Positions 35,503-48,722 of a stretch of DNA of 64,000 nt are shown one piece after another. A program made the position numbers and the translations under genes. Within the stretch, counting starts at the first letter, position 1. Every line of letters starts with the position of its first letter. The stretch spans positions 43,068 through 107,067 of the forward strand of contig QNGE01000438.1 of assembly GCA_008508345.1 (NCBI GenBank). Reading direction: 5' to 3'. The stretch is from Paragonimus westermani (lineage: Eukaryota > Platyhelminthes > Trematoda > Plagiorchiida > Troglotrematidae). The notes below the pieces were generated by a model. That model worked only from the letters and a program-made list of their open reading frames with translations. It did not search any database and was not told the DNA's origin.

Positions 35503-37010
35503 TTGGCTGTTTGTATTCATCGCTGATATGTTGCCCGTGCGGGCTTATACTGCAAAATATTTGATATATTTACACACTCAACAGTGAATACTTAGGCGGC
35601 ATATTCGATAATGGCGTGTTTTTTGACGTTTCTATTATGCAGACTGAATGGGAATGAACATTGGTGTTACGTTAGGTATCTAAATGTCCCAGATATCTTA
35701 AACTGCAAAAAATGTTTGCTTGTGATATGAACAAGTTGGATTTGGTTAGTGAAGTAAGCATATGAGTGACAAACTTTTGTGGATAAACTAAGAACAAGTG
35801 TTGCCGATGATGCAGTCGATGACATTTCCGTAGCCCATTTATTATCCATTGGGAAGTTAAAAGAGTATTTCGTGGAATAGTGCCTGTACAGTGGATGCCT
35901 GTAAGCAAACTGATGCATTCCATCTCAATAAATGAAATTCCTGTTAGTTTGAAAAATTCTCTTTGGAAATCTTTCGAGGCACTTGTTATGCATCGGATTT
36001 CGGAATGGCCTCCATATTATTGATATGTTTCTGTTGATCTGTCACATATAATTATTTGGCTTTTTTAACGCGCTTAGAATATACGTTTGATAGCGGTAGT
36101 GCTGGAACGTGGGCAAATTGCTGTAACACAGTGAGAATTAAACAATAATGTCCACTTTAGTTCCTTGGTTACAGCTGTTTCGAATGATCGTACTCGACTG
36201 AACCCGTAGTGGGATATCTGTTACTATCCGACCGGCATAACTCGGAGGCTGGTTTTAGTAGGGTTTTCGCAGAGCTAAATGTTCAACGATTTATTTCTCT
36301 GACTTCACGATTGCGAAGGTCAAAACTTCCGTTGTCACATTATCCGTACATAATACTTCCAACGACAGACACTTCCCTTTATACTTTCGCACTCCTAGAC
36401 TAAGGTTTATGCACAAAATTTCTAGTTTCATCCTAGTCCTGGCAGTGGGATAAGAAGTGCATATGACTTTGAAGTCAAGTCGAAAAATTAAGGAAAATAC
36501 TTCTTTTTGTATTAATGAACGATTGCGCTACTTTTGAATGGTGGGCAGGTAGTTTCAGGGTTATTTCTTTTAGAAAATTCAAAGCAGTCGTCAAACTCTC
36601 AATTTATTTTCTCAAGACAGACATTACATTCAAGCATGCACACGAATGCTGATGATAGTATTTTATGTTGTTCAGTTTGGATTAATCAGAATGCAGTATT
36701 AGCTCGCTGTAATTAAATTTCTGTTGAGGAATTTTCTAATTTCTGTGAATTCAAGTTTACTGGACCGTTATTGTCTCCTGCCGAGGCAATCAAAAACTGT
36801 TACCAGTTAATAACTGCCACTGCATGGTTGCCTAATACAATTTGATTGTTTTTGATGTGAGAAACAGCATAACGGTTACCACTATTGTATTGTGTAAGTT
36901 TGCTCTGAGCTAACTTTTCGCCTATCGTAAGGCCATAAACTACAGACAAGCTTCAGAAATGAAAATTGAACTGGGTACTTTTTTTAAATCGGTTCACTGG
37001 GATTTTCACA
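35503..37010. other. anonymous sequence
   Basis: Two overlapping minus ORFs of 83 codons at about 35.67-35.92 kb have no recognisable features. No splice-supported exon was found before the candidate gene at 37011. Confidence 0.45.
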
Positions 37011-37121
37011 ATGCAAGAAGTGGGATTGAGTGTCTTTGTTATTCAGTTTGTGTCACCTGGGATCCCTCACAGCTGTCATTATAACCTTAAGACCTGCTGT
37101 AACCATCTTTGTTTTTCGAAG
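37011..37121 (+). CDS. candidate twelve-cysteine secreted protein, first coding exon
   Basis: Starts with ATG at 37011 and runs 37 codons to a near-perfect donor (CGAAG then GTAAGTAC), ending in phase 0. The N-terminus has a hydrophobic stretch (VGLSVFVIQFV) compatible with a signal peptide, although an acidic residue at position 3 is unusual. Cleavage would fall near Pro-His-Ser-Cys. Four cysteines follow, including an adjacent Cys-Cys pair. It joins in phase 0 to 38244. The opposite strand offers nothing better. It could also be an internal exon entered at TATTCAG (37047-37053), but then no start is known. Confidence 0.4.
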
Positions 37122-38243
37122 GTAAGTACTGGATCCGTGGGATCTGCACAGTAGCAAACAGGAGCTTTTTCGGGTTATTGATCGTCATGATGCTTGAAAC
37201 CCATAAAAGTGGTAGTCAATCAAAATGACTGCGAATATACACTGTAAGAGGTTGTGGATTAATTGTAATACAGCTGTTACGCATGGTCCGGTCTAACGTG
37301 TGAGTGAGATTTACTGTAGGCCAAGAGGCGTTAGGTATCCGCAAGAACTTTAACTGAACAATGAGTATAGCTTTCCAAGGTGAGAAATTTATGCCTAGGA
37401 GCGGTCAGCTCCTGTAATTATACTATCATGGATTACTCTCTGGGCTCTCGGCGTAAGTTCCAAACCGTATTTCCATTGTCAGTCGAACAGTCGGAGTCGA
37501 TCGTGTGAACAGAATTGAAGTATGAAACCGTCGTAATCAATTTGTTGTTTTGTGACACAAAATTGTGCATCATCTACATGCTAAACGTTCTGTTTTATAG
37601 CGAGTTTGTGGCACACGATACGAGCGAACAAATGAGCGCACACGAAAGTTGGCAGTACCACAGGAAATTTTGCCTTGGTGTTGTTGTGTGATTATGGGGG
37701 TTGGACAGAAACTGACACACATTCGCGCCATAGAGTAGGTTCTGTTTTGCTAACACTTTCGCCAAGTTTGTGTTAAATTTATTCACCATACGCTTTTCAC
37801 GTTGTGGGATTATTGACACCGTTTAGGGTTGAAAGAATCGAAAGTGGCTGCAATCCGATGGCTTCAGTGGACTGTTGAATGGAATGCCTTACGTTGTAAT
37901 GAATCACAGGTGCGGAGTTTTATCATTGTCCTTCTAGACATCGGGTGATAGGTCGCTTTTCATTAAAATAACTGCAATAGTCAACGTTGAGCTGCTGCCA
38001 ACTTACCAAGACGGTTTTCAGTAAACTTTTCATTGGAGTGAACCGTCTTCTTTTATTACTACGTCAACTTCGTCAAGTTAATACATCTGTGGAATAGTTT
38101 TATTGTAGCAAAAGTTACTTGTACTCATAAAGTGAATAACGGCAATGAAAGTGCACACGTGGCATGCAAATAGAAAGGTACCCAATAGACCTCAATAACC
38201 AAAATGTATAACAACATGTGTTGGACTGTCAAAATTCTGCCAG
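37122..38243 (+). other. candidate 1.12-kb phase-0 intron
   Basis: Runs from GTAAGT to TTCTGCCAG. A minus-strand 74-codon ORF at 37595-37819 within it has no recognised feature. Confidence 0.4.
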
Positions 38244-38480
38244 CGCAGTATGAACGATTTTGGCTGTCATAACTCACCAGCTGATACCACGGAAGCTTGT
38301 GAGCTTTGCTTGGCGGATGAGCTGAAGTGGGAGCAATTATTTGCTTGCAATTCGCCTGCTACACGATTCTGTAAAAGAGTGGGAATCGAAAATCTTAAGC
38401 TTACGACTGTGCACTGCTCAGCTTGCGTGGCGGCGCCAAAACAAGATGTGCTTTCTAGCACGTTGTGCAGCACTGAATAA
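38244..38480 (+). CDS. candidate twelve-cysteine secreted protein, last exon
   Basis: Opens in phase 0 at an acceptor (AAATTCTGCCAG) and ends with TAA after 78 codons. It contains eight cysteines, including two similar units: Cys-x2-Cys-x12-Cys and Cys-x2-Cys-x13-Cys. With the upstream exon the mature part has twelve cysteines, an even number expected of a fully disulphide-bonded extracellular protein. An internal ATG at 38250 gives 76 codons, but then there is no signal peptide. Another acceptor (CACCAG, six codons in) would need a phase-1 donor. The antisense frame is also open but less cysteine-rich. No known domain was recognised. Confidence 0.42.
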   Translation, partial: RSMNDFGCHNSPADTTEACELCLADELKWEQLFACNSPATRFCKRVGIENLKLTTVHCSACVAAPKQDVLSSTLCSTE

Positions 38481-41400
38481 TCACACCCTTTGATGCATTA
38501 TACAGAAGCGTTTGACAAAAATTGAGTAGGTGTTGTGACTCTGTTTGTGGCAAAGAGGCATGTGAAATAATTAAACAGTTAATGTTTTGTTGGTAATAAT
38601 GCTAACGTTGGTGACAGTTTTGGAAACAATTACTAAGTCGGCATTCCTTGTCAGGGCATGTCGAATAAACCTAACCGCTCTTATAAGTCACAATACTCTT
38701 TGAAATGCTGACCAAAGTGGTACCAACGTTGATACTCGTTGCATATTGTGATTGGCATATTAGAGGTGTAAGTGATCAGAATCTTTACAGGACGTATCCA
38801 CTGAAAATGTGGTTATTGGTTTGCCATGATGTTACATTCGACCGAAGAGCGACCGGTTAATTTTAGTTAAACCTAGGAAAAACGGCAACTTACGAAACTA
38901 TGCGCTGTTGACGTAAAGCTTATCGCAAATGCGGTGTTAACAAACCGTATCTTGTACGATGGGCACATTCGACTGCTTCCCTTCCAGTGTATTCTTGAGC
39001 TGTACCTCAAAACTAACCCAAGGATGAGTTCATTGCCAGTTTACCTTCCTGACAGTAGATCTCATTACTGGGTAATTTCATAACGTATTAGCGAAAACAA
39101 CCGTCACTTTTTCAGTGCATCCGCTAGGCTGATTGCATGTTTTCTCTTAACTTCATTATACCCACCACTTTGTGCTGTCTTTCTTCATTGTGAACTTTCA
39201 GCAGAGCTTAGCTCCAGAGGATTATAGTGGAATCGAACTGAAAAGTAAACGTATGGAAAATCCCTAACCGTTTCGTTGTCTTTTATGTTTTTTCGAATTT
39301 TGCGTTATTTTCCGGGCGTCCTGCTTCTTTTGGCCGCCGTCTTAATGCATTTTAAACTATCAGCCAACAGACTAAACATTTTGGTGATCTGATCATTTCT
39401 GTTTCTCAATCCGGGTTCGAAGACACTAAACAACCACTTTGCGTAGACAACGTAATCGATCTAGATTCTCCCCAGCCAACAGCTGTTTCAATTACACTGT
39501 ATCATCCGATTACTACATCGTGATTTACTTGGACTGACTTCAGTCATCGTCTAACGTACCGCATTTGGCAGAACTTTCTACTGTAATTAGATTTTAGCCT
39601 TGTCATTTATGAAATATGGACACTTGCGTATTTAGAGCTGACGACAGAGTAAATGCGGCTTACTAATGATGCAACTCTCCAGATGAACTTCTAAGCCAGA
39701 TGAACTATTCCTATTGCGTTAAAGGAAAAATTAAGACCTCATCAGTGGTATTTCAAACAAACAGCATTACACAGTCAGAAATATTAAGGTAGAGAGTGTG
39801 CCTCTCGGAACTGCTCAAGACTTTGAGGCGCCGTTTTGTTGCATTTGGATGATCGGGCAGTCACGTTATTTGAACGTTGATGCTCTCGATCATAGTGATA
39901 AAATTCTGTGCATCTAAGTCCACGCGATAACAACACCACGCAGCACAAAGCGTTCTTCTAAAGTGTGTTAATTTCCACTAGGTTGCCGAGAATATTTCAC
40001 TACGGTATCGAGCTCACCATTCGAATTTCCGCCAAATGCAACGACTATCTGTTTAACATGACTGTATCTGAAAATTTGCCAACAATATGTTGGGCATGGG
40101 TGTACAACTAATTAACTTCAGGGTTTGTAGTGCGAATCACACAAACGTCACAAAAACATTCCAAAAGTATTAATACATATTTTACTATTCATCGTTTGTA
40201 TTATTCTCTTGTAAATTTCTTAAATTATACTAAACACCAAACGCTCAAAACGATTCTCGTTCGCCGCTGTTTTTATCCCAGCCAGCTTCCTCTTTGGCGG
40301 TCTCAACGTGTAGTTCATAGAACACTATCAACAGTTTCATCCCTTGTGTCGGAAAAGTCGTTGTCACAGAGATGTCAAATTAAGTGAAAGACACTGGATC
40401 ATGTGAAGAAGGACAGAATGAACGGTTATTGATATGTCACTTTAGTTGGTCTACGTAGAGTATAAGCCTACCTTTAACAACAAGGTCACACAGTCGAATT
40501 TTTTTCAACCTGTTATGCGCAGATTGAACGAGAACTTGTAGATATTTAAGAATTAAATAACTGGAAATCTGTACCTCAAACTAGATATTGTTTCAGCTCG
40601 AAACTCTGGTTTGGACTTTTGTTGTTCCCATACAGTTAAACTTGTCTAGGGTCAATAGGAAACCTTAAATTGCAATTACTTTTCCTAACTGAAGGTGGAG
40701 GTGTGATAATGATATTATTTTAAAAAAATACGGGTAGGTTTAAACGAGCAGTGAAAGTAGTCGCACCAGACTGCTTCACTACATACTGTGATGATAAGGA
40801 CACAAACGAACTTCCTGGTCTAACAAATGCACATTAGACTCATTTTGACAAACAACACGCGTTCAGTGCATATGAACACCCGTGTCAGATCTACTCGACT
40901 TCATGAGCTTCCATGACACTCGTAGATATCACATTTATTTTCGGTTATCGCCACCCAGTCGTTTAAGGTCAACCACGCAGCATACAACCTCAACCCCTCA
41001 CTTAACTTCAGGCGTAAACTAAGGACGTATATTGTGTTGTGGACAATAATTCATGTCACGCTAATAAGTCAACCTTATTTACGTGATGCTTACGGTATGA
41101 CCCGGCGTACCATTAATTGCAATTCGACTCACCCACCGATTTTTCGCTGTGGCCGTAGCGATCTTAGGTCGTCTTTCCGGTACGTGCTAAATCTTTTGTC
41201 CAATATCACATGCGTTGTCCCAGTCAGTCACACAGCCTGCCCCCTTGCTGTTTCGTTTATCGAAATCAGCGAGGTAACGATGGTTTGCATGAAACCCAAT
41301 TTTTGTTCCCTGCTAGTACAAACAACCAAATGGTTCAGCTGATATACTGTGCCAATCTATTCTCTTCATCATCCCAGGTGAGTTGGCATCCAGTTAGTGT

Positions 41401-44400
41401 CAGGGTGGTTGCACTTTGCTTGATTTTGGCTTAGGTTTGCCTGTCGCACGTTTTAGCCTACGGGTTCCATCGACATCGTATTCATTAGTCAGTACTTCTG
41501 CATAGTTTCGACTCGGTCGTCGTTAGCAAGATAAGCAGCTGTAGAAGTCCCACTAGTTAAACTTCAACCCATTAGATAAAGGCACACAAGCTCTGTCCCG
41601 CATGTGCCAGGCAGATTTAAAAAGATGGCAAAGTTGTTGATTGTTTGCTTCATAATTTGGTAGCCAACTTCATATGTAGCGGAGTGCTCACAACAATCCA
41701 TAGTGGATTAGAACTTAACTCCACAGATGTTTTCATTTTGTTTTCGCTGCATGCCTGTCCACCTGTAGGGTATCAACACAACAACACTGTTGCCACACAG
41801 GACACACTACCATCCTCATTCCCATTCCTGAACTACCACTGCCAGAGTCTAATGATATACTTGTTAGATTGACTGCTCATCTGGTTGTGATTAACTCATA
41901 CCGGGTTAGCAGTATAACACGTTTTGTCAAACGCCGAAGGCAAAACCTGTGGCTACCCGCTGCGCAACTCTCGATATGAAATGAGAGTGCCAAACGCGTG
42001 CTGATATAGCTGAAAAAGGTAATTTCCCTTCTGATGAAAAAATTCCTTCTGACAGCCGTAGATAAGAATGAACCACTCTTAAAACAACTGCGTTCAAACC
42101 AAACGTGGTCCATACCCAATCGCCTATCGTGTTAATTCCCCTTCGAGAACGAATCACTGAGGCCATTAACAAACGAGGAGTACGACAAGGATTTCCTCGT
42201 TTAACGCTCTTAAAATTAGGTTTTGCTATTGTTCACTTGAGAAGTCTACGACAATTGACCCAAATCACAGCAACTTTCCAAGGCTTCTCTACATCTGGCT
42301 GGACAAAATCGTAATACAAAATAAATATTAATGTTAAATCAAATTATAATTGAAAGTCTTAAGACTCAGGTAGACTATCTCCAGATGTCCACAGGTCTGA
42401 TAGGTACTTATCGCGTACACTGAGTAAGTCAGGAAAGCAGCAACTGAGGTGTAGATGCATCGCCATTCACAATGGTTTCTCTCTTGCGCTTACATACACC
42501 TGCACCAAAACTCATCACGATTTGAACCAGTAAAAGTGCGCAGTCAATAATTCTGAGCTTTCTGTTCTCCATTTAGCGTATCTTACTACGCTACCTAGAT
42601 CTGTTTAGTTGGCATCAAGCTAAGCACCTAGGCTATAAGCAATTTCGTTTCTGACTCAAAGAATTAGTTACTACGCCCTAACGACATGGCTTTTCATTGT
42701 TCATCATCCTCCTGGGGAGGGGCAGCAGGTTCCACACAGATTAATATCAAGTAAAAATGATTGGAGCTTCCTGAGTTACGTGGCATTTCAAATTTGCCTT
42801 CTGTCTAAAATAACCCCGAAGTCTTGAATGATGCTTCATCAGTTGGTTCAACTCCATAACCACGGAATGGAATTTTGCTGTCTTTTCCACTGACTAATTC
42901 CCCAAGACGTGGAGGAGTAAAGAAAGATTTAAGCGACCAGTGATGAACTCACAAGAAAGGTACTCCGTTAAGACCTCGCCGGCCACCCATGTAATAATGC
43001 TGCATCTTTTCCTAACAAAACGGAAGAGCCCCGAATTGCATGTCATGCACTGAGACTGTCCATTGTCTGTCTCGGAAAACCCTATCTTTGACAGAAGCTT
43101 GTCGCTTAAGTGCTTCTTCTAGTGAACAACACCAAGTCAGTAAACTCCGACCTTTCAGACGCTTTCTGAAGTATGCTGTGCTGTGTTGCTGACATTTAGA
43201 TGATACATGTCCCCTGCCGAGAACATGGGCTAATCTGATTTTAGCCCACCTGTTAAAGTCTGCAAAGATGCGCTGTTTTCATGTTTGCTTTTCAAAATGT
43301 ATAGTCCTTTTGTGGTGAACACTTTACAAAAGCGAGTTCCCTGAATTTTTTTTACAAAATGCCTCTCAGAATGACAGCTGACAAATAGTGATCTCAGTAT
43401 CAACCATACTTTCAGTCTATTTGGAGCTAAATAATTTCTTCCATTGGGTAAATCGTATTCCGTTCTATAATAACAGGTGTGATCACGTTCTGACGGTCAA
43501 CAAACAACAGGTGACTGCCATGCAAATAACTGCGCTACATGCTCGGACCGGAGAACTTGAATTGTTCAAATGTGCAGTATGTTTTACAGAGAGGTTTAGT
43601 CTACTACGGGTTTTGGTAGTCACCGTTCGATAGTGCGTACCCTTGATAACGGCACGTTCATTAACTTTTCCAAATGTTTGACACCACAGTAAAACGACAG
43701 AATATCTCAGTCAACTTCATCTTTACGTACTGGTAGGGTAGAAACAGAAGTTTAATAGGTTCAGTTAGAACAGGCTAGGTTGTGGTAGCATCTTGGACTG
43801 TTTTTTGCCAGTTGAAACAAGCAGTGATGTACGTGTGGAAAAAACCTCACGTTAGAACTTGACTTTATCCATAGCCAGTGTACACTACCGATTGTGGTTA
43901 GGCCCAGTAGTAAAACTCGCATTAATACCGAAGTTTCCAAGTAGTCCTATTGATTACTGTATATTAGATCAACTTATCTTCTATTTCAGGACTATCTGAG
44001 CATTAAATTTTCACGAACTTGCAGTGAGGAAATGAGACCAATGTAGTTTCCGAATATGAGTTAACCCGTTATCCAGGTGATGAATTTTAATGTACTGAAG
44101 ATGTTTGCCCTGGTTATGACCAAACATGTGAACTGATCCAATTTTGTCTCGCCTCTTCTGACAGTTCATTTATCTGCGTAGACGATTAAACGAAACGGAA
44201 GGATCGAAATCCTTCATGGAGGGAAACAGAAACCGCAAAATGGTGTAAAGAATGTTTAGATCAAGGAAATTACGCACTTTTGTGCAATCGAATTACATGA
44301 AGAATAGAAATCCGTAATGACTGCGGAAATGTTTCATTTCGGTAATCGGTGCAAAGATTTTTTAGGCATTGCTAATCCTTTGTTTTTAATACGATCACCT

Positions 44401-47400
44401 TATTGATCCGAATGACAGGAATGCAAATTATAAACACACCACCCAATGTTCAGAACCACAGCAATGATTTGCAACAGGAATACATTGTGAACATAAGTCC
44501 ATTGTAGGTGGCAAATCATCAGTCATTTCAGTCTGATTACTGATAGCTTACCGTCATTATTGAATTTTGCATTGGGGACATGCGGTTATTCCTAAACTGG
44601 GAATGTATGCGCGGGCCTACGCGTCAGTTGGTTTGCATCCTGAAGGTGGGATTGTTCAAGTCAGAGTGAACACGTCGTTCACTTCACGAACAACGTCGCA
44701 AGTCTGAATGTCCAACGAACTAAAAAGTCGGGACGTTCATTTGGTCAACAAGGATCGACGGCGATTATTGACCCCTTAATTGCCTTTGTCTGGGCAAGTC
44801 ATCAAACCAATAAGTCAGTTGCCGCACTAAGGGTGCACCTAGAACCTGGTCACGAGTTGGTGCACGTGCACCTAGAGAGTATAGATAACACAAACAACGA
44901 AACAGTGTGTGCGCTCATGTGAGCAGCTAGCGCGCAACGTTAAGGTAGATGCCCGCGTGTGTCTAACACAGACGGCCGATGCGTTCATTTTTGAACAAAG
45001 CAGCTCATGATATGAGCTGATGATGTGTGATCACCGCTTTAACTGACTGTACTACCACTGGGGCCAATCGTGGCTCGACCAACAGTTACGAATTAACAGA
45101 GAAAAAGACAACCGACCATGCTTACTGAATCCTTATGGGGCCGAGTCACTTCACCAGCTATTTTCGTAGTTAGTCTTAGAGACAGAGTTCCCGTCCATTA
45201 CCAGTGAACACCTGTGTATTTTAACAATTGAGGCTGCTGCATGAAAGAGTACAGCGGCAAACCGGTTTGACGCCGGTACAATTAGGTTAAAGAGAGCCAC
45301 CCGGCCTTGATCCTCACCGTAGTTATAAAACTAATCACTGTTGAATTCATGCCATACTTTGTTGTGAGTAGTTACCAAGTGAGTGCAGGAATGCCAATGA
45401 TCTCGTCCAAAAGTGACAGGTCCTTGTTCCAACAACCGAAGCATCATAGTCAGCCCATCAACACACCTCCCGTGCATTCGTCTGTATACGCTCCTTAATT
45501 AACCTGTTGAAATTATCATCCACACAGTTGAGTCAATTGCTCCTGTAACATGTCACATCCGGTATGATTCGTGTTTCGATGTTGTTAACATTATACCCCA
45601 CCTTCCAATAGATGAGGCGGACTACAGAATCGACCATGTTTATTCGACCGAAGCCCGGCAAAGAGTCTGACGGTCAACGCCACACGTATCATGTGGCAGC
45701 CAACACCGCACATGATTAGCGGTCCCGAAACTGTCAGCAACGTTAGCGTCGTTGTCCCCAACAATTTATCTTGTTCATTGTCCGGTGTGGCACTTGACCA
45801 CCAACACTTCCATAACTGCTAAGGTTTTGCCGTACAGTACTACATGTTGCATCAACAAGAATACCTATTCAATGCTACTTAGCTTTATGAACAATAAACC
45901 TTCACACTAGACGCATTCACACTAGATGAAAAGTACACGGTTCTCAGTGGGGATCTATAACTCCAAGGCTTGTACATATCTATCCAGGAGTTGAATAACT
46001 ATTCATCCCATCCGTCCGTCATACTCCGCAAGCTCCAGTGCTTCAGTTGGTGGTTCAGAGCAATAAAAATTATTTACCTTATATTCTCAGGATTTTGATA
46101 AGTCCAGATACTTTTTATACGGTTTTGCTGTTCTCGTGTATTCGATGTCATATATGTTGTTATTGGCGTTATTTGACCTCTGATTGTGAATAAATTCTAC
46201 TCCAATATGGCGATTCCAAAGGCATTTCTGATTATATATAACGTTCCAATCACGATACGCATAACGCTTGAACAGAGGAGTTTCGCAACAATCAAAACAG
46301 TCGCAATCAGATTACGTATCCTATTGCATAGTTAAGAAAGGCGATTTTTTTAAACCTCACAACTGCCATCACCTGAATTGTTTTCTACTCTTCACTTATT
46401 CGCACAAACACGGATCAATGAATTCGGTCATTAACCGTAAACCTACCCACTTGTCAAGAGTGTAAATGGTGACAATTTTGTTTTCACTCTTCAAAGCAAC
46501 TTGTTCCTTTAATGAACTTGAGTAAGACAAGGGGGAAAAACAAGTTATGGGGTGTTCTCCGGACTAACCTCCCGTACATTCTGATCACACATGGATGAGT
46601 AACGAATTTTAAACATTAATGTAAACTACGGGATTGAAGAGACAAACACTAAAATGAAACTTGAAAAATATGAGGATGCTGATTATTGGGGCAACAGTAA
46701 CTCCAAGACAAACTGTCTTTTTGAATATGTACCGAAGAATTTGACATCTGATAGTTGAAGACTCAGTAATCTACAGGGGGCATTTCCGGCTGCTTTGAAA
46801 AAATCATGGAGGATATGTCTGATTCTGTGTCCTGTTTGGATTAAGTGCTTTGCTATTGTTGACGCTGGGTGCCATCCTTCGGTCTCTACACAGGCACTTG
46901 GCGTCTGTAGTTGTGTTTCAAGCCACTTGAGAACATGCTACTTGATACGAGAAGCTAGCTGTCGAGACGTTCACCCTGTGTAGCTCATACTTCAACTAGA
47001 CGAATATTTGTACAAAAAATGGAATGTGATATAAGTGGGTTTTTATAGCCAAGCAGAATGGTAAGGTTCTGGTTTTTGTATTACATACAGTTTTGTGGTG
47101 TTATAGGATCTGGGTGCAGTAACATTTAGGCACCCTTTGGTCATCACCGACCAACTGTGACCCACAAATAGGAGTTTTAAGTACACCGTCCTGTTTGGTA
47201 CCCTTGTCACCTGTATCCGTGTAGTGATGACAGTGTTACACTTAATAGTAAATTGCATCAGGTTCTCGCTGGTCTGCAGGGTATCTGTGAGTGAGCTTAA
47301 TTCTAGCGAAGGAATGTCTTCTGTGAATAGCCTTCGCGCCCAGTGAAAGTGTTTGAACTAGGTTTTCCTTAGATTGTACTAGACAGAAGCATTAAAGTAT

Positions 47401-47500
47401 ATAAACTTTTCTCTCCAGATAGGCTTTCTGTAGATGGACCTTCCACTTCACTGATAGTCAACTGCAAGGGATGCTTGTTAACACCTGCATTTCGACTCCA
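38481..47500. other. long stretch without a supported gene
   Basis: Possible AATAAA polyadenylation signal near 38670, which could serve the gene ending at 38480. ORFs of 80-102 codons at 41.0-41.4 and 41.9-42.3 kb overlap antisense frames and lack domains. A 14-bp palindrome is at 44859-44872. A cysteine-rich plus-strand frame at about 46780-46983 lacks an ATG. No transposon domain could be read. Confidence 0.45.
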
Positions 47501-47559
47501 AGCAGCAATGCTTCTTTTCCCATTCCAGTGTCCGCAACAAAGTCGACACATTTCTGCAA

Positions 47560-47657
47560 GCACAATGAAAAGTCAAAATTCAGTAAGTTTACTTTCCGGC
47601 AAATGGATGGGGTTACAGTGGGCAGTCACTTGGTTCCATTCCTGGAGAATCTCTTCA
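47560..47657 (+). mobile_element. Penelope-like RT fragment
   Basis: Plus-strand frame 47471-47668 contains a block Arg-Gln-Met-Asp-Gly-Val-Thr-Val-Gly-Ser, then Pro-Phe-Leu-Glu-Asn-Leu-Phe-Met. It corresponds to the conserved PLE RT segment (Arg-Gln-x-Asp-Gly-Val-Ala-Met-Gly-Ser-Pro) just before the catalytic box. Homology stops right at GTAAGT (47658), after which stops appear. It is a short relic. Confidence 0.5.
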
Positions 47658-48365
47658 TGGTAAGTTAGGATAAGTAATACAAAAGCAAAGAAGCCGGCGA
47701 ACAAGATAGCCACTAATCAGTCACTACAGTAAAGAAAGGGAGCCTCTCCTTGAATAGTAATGTATTCACCTTAACAACCACGGCACAAACGCAAAAACAT
47801 AGTCAGAGTAGGAAAACTAAGGTAATTCATCACGAAAATGTGACACAGTGATATGAACTGATTTCCATCAAGTAAAACTGCGGTATCATCTTGATGGGGA
47901 ATCTCAAGGAAAAAAACTAGAACAGATAATCTATTCAAGATCCATGGAAGGATTTTCCAAATTTTTGTTGTGGGTACTTTAGTGAACTGCAAACTATTTT
48001 GCCTACGTGATTGATACGTAACTCAAACTAATTGAGAGCACAGTACTCCCTGTCATATTCCAAACAAGAACGGCAAGACATTAGTTCACATTACCCGGAA
48101 ATAATTGTATTCCTACTTTAATGACCGGAAACTGCGAAACGCAAGGAAGTAGTCTGGAGACGCGATAACATATCTGACACGATTCTTCACATACAAGATT
48201 TACACCAGTGAAGAGTTTGACAGTCTGGAAACACTTGGCGAATAATCTTATGTTTTCTGACCAGCTGATTGCAAGATTGATCTTATTCATGGTTGATATG
48301 ATACATTCGTTTGGAGACATAACCCAATGCATTCTCTCTCTCTCTCGCTTCGTGCTCCGACTCAG

Positions 48366-48722
48366 CGCGGTTGACGTGGTTATAACAATTAGTGATAGCC
48401 GATGGAAGATGATCTTATTCAATTCACTATTGACTGCGAAAGTTTAGAGGCGTGTAAACCAGCAATGCAAGCAACAAGGAACAAGCATTTAGCTAAAGAT
48501 GATACGAATCACAGCGTAGAAAATAGCAGTTCGGTAGAACCTGGTGATTGCAACGGCGATGTCTTCACGAGATTCACTAAACCGCAGTATAATAGGGTTT
48601 GACTATTAACCTGATACCAGGATCGCTTTCGATGCCTTGTTCACGCGTCGTGAGCACGTAGAAGATAATGCCAAAATCCAACTACTTGTATGCAAGTTTG
48701 AACAAATGGAATGCGTTTACTA
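48366..48722 (+). pseudogene. gypsy-type Gag relic downstream of a CT-rich acceptor
   Basis: Plus-strand frame 48402-48602 begins with ATG, is acidic and hydrophilic, and ends in TGA. A shifted frame at about 48623-48722 then resembles the Gag segment of CsRn1-like elements (Phe-x-Arg-Arg-x-x-Val-Glu-Asp-Asn-Ala-Lys, Leu-Leu-Val-Cys-Lys). One or more frameshifts separate them. A CT microsatellite (48334-48346) and CGACTCAG form a strong splice acceptor at 48365, so a host 5'-UTR exon plus a small 66-codon ORF is an alternative reading of the first part. Confidence 0.45.

Noticed and set aside
46780..46983. eight-cysteine plus-strand frame
   Set aside because: No ATG in frame, only a moderate acceptor, and TG-rich DNA produces cysteine codons by composition.
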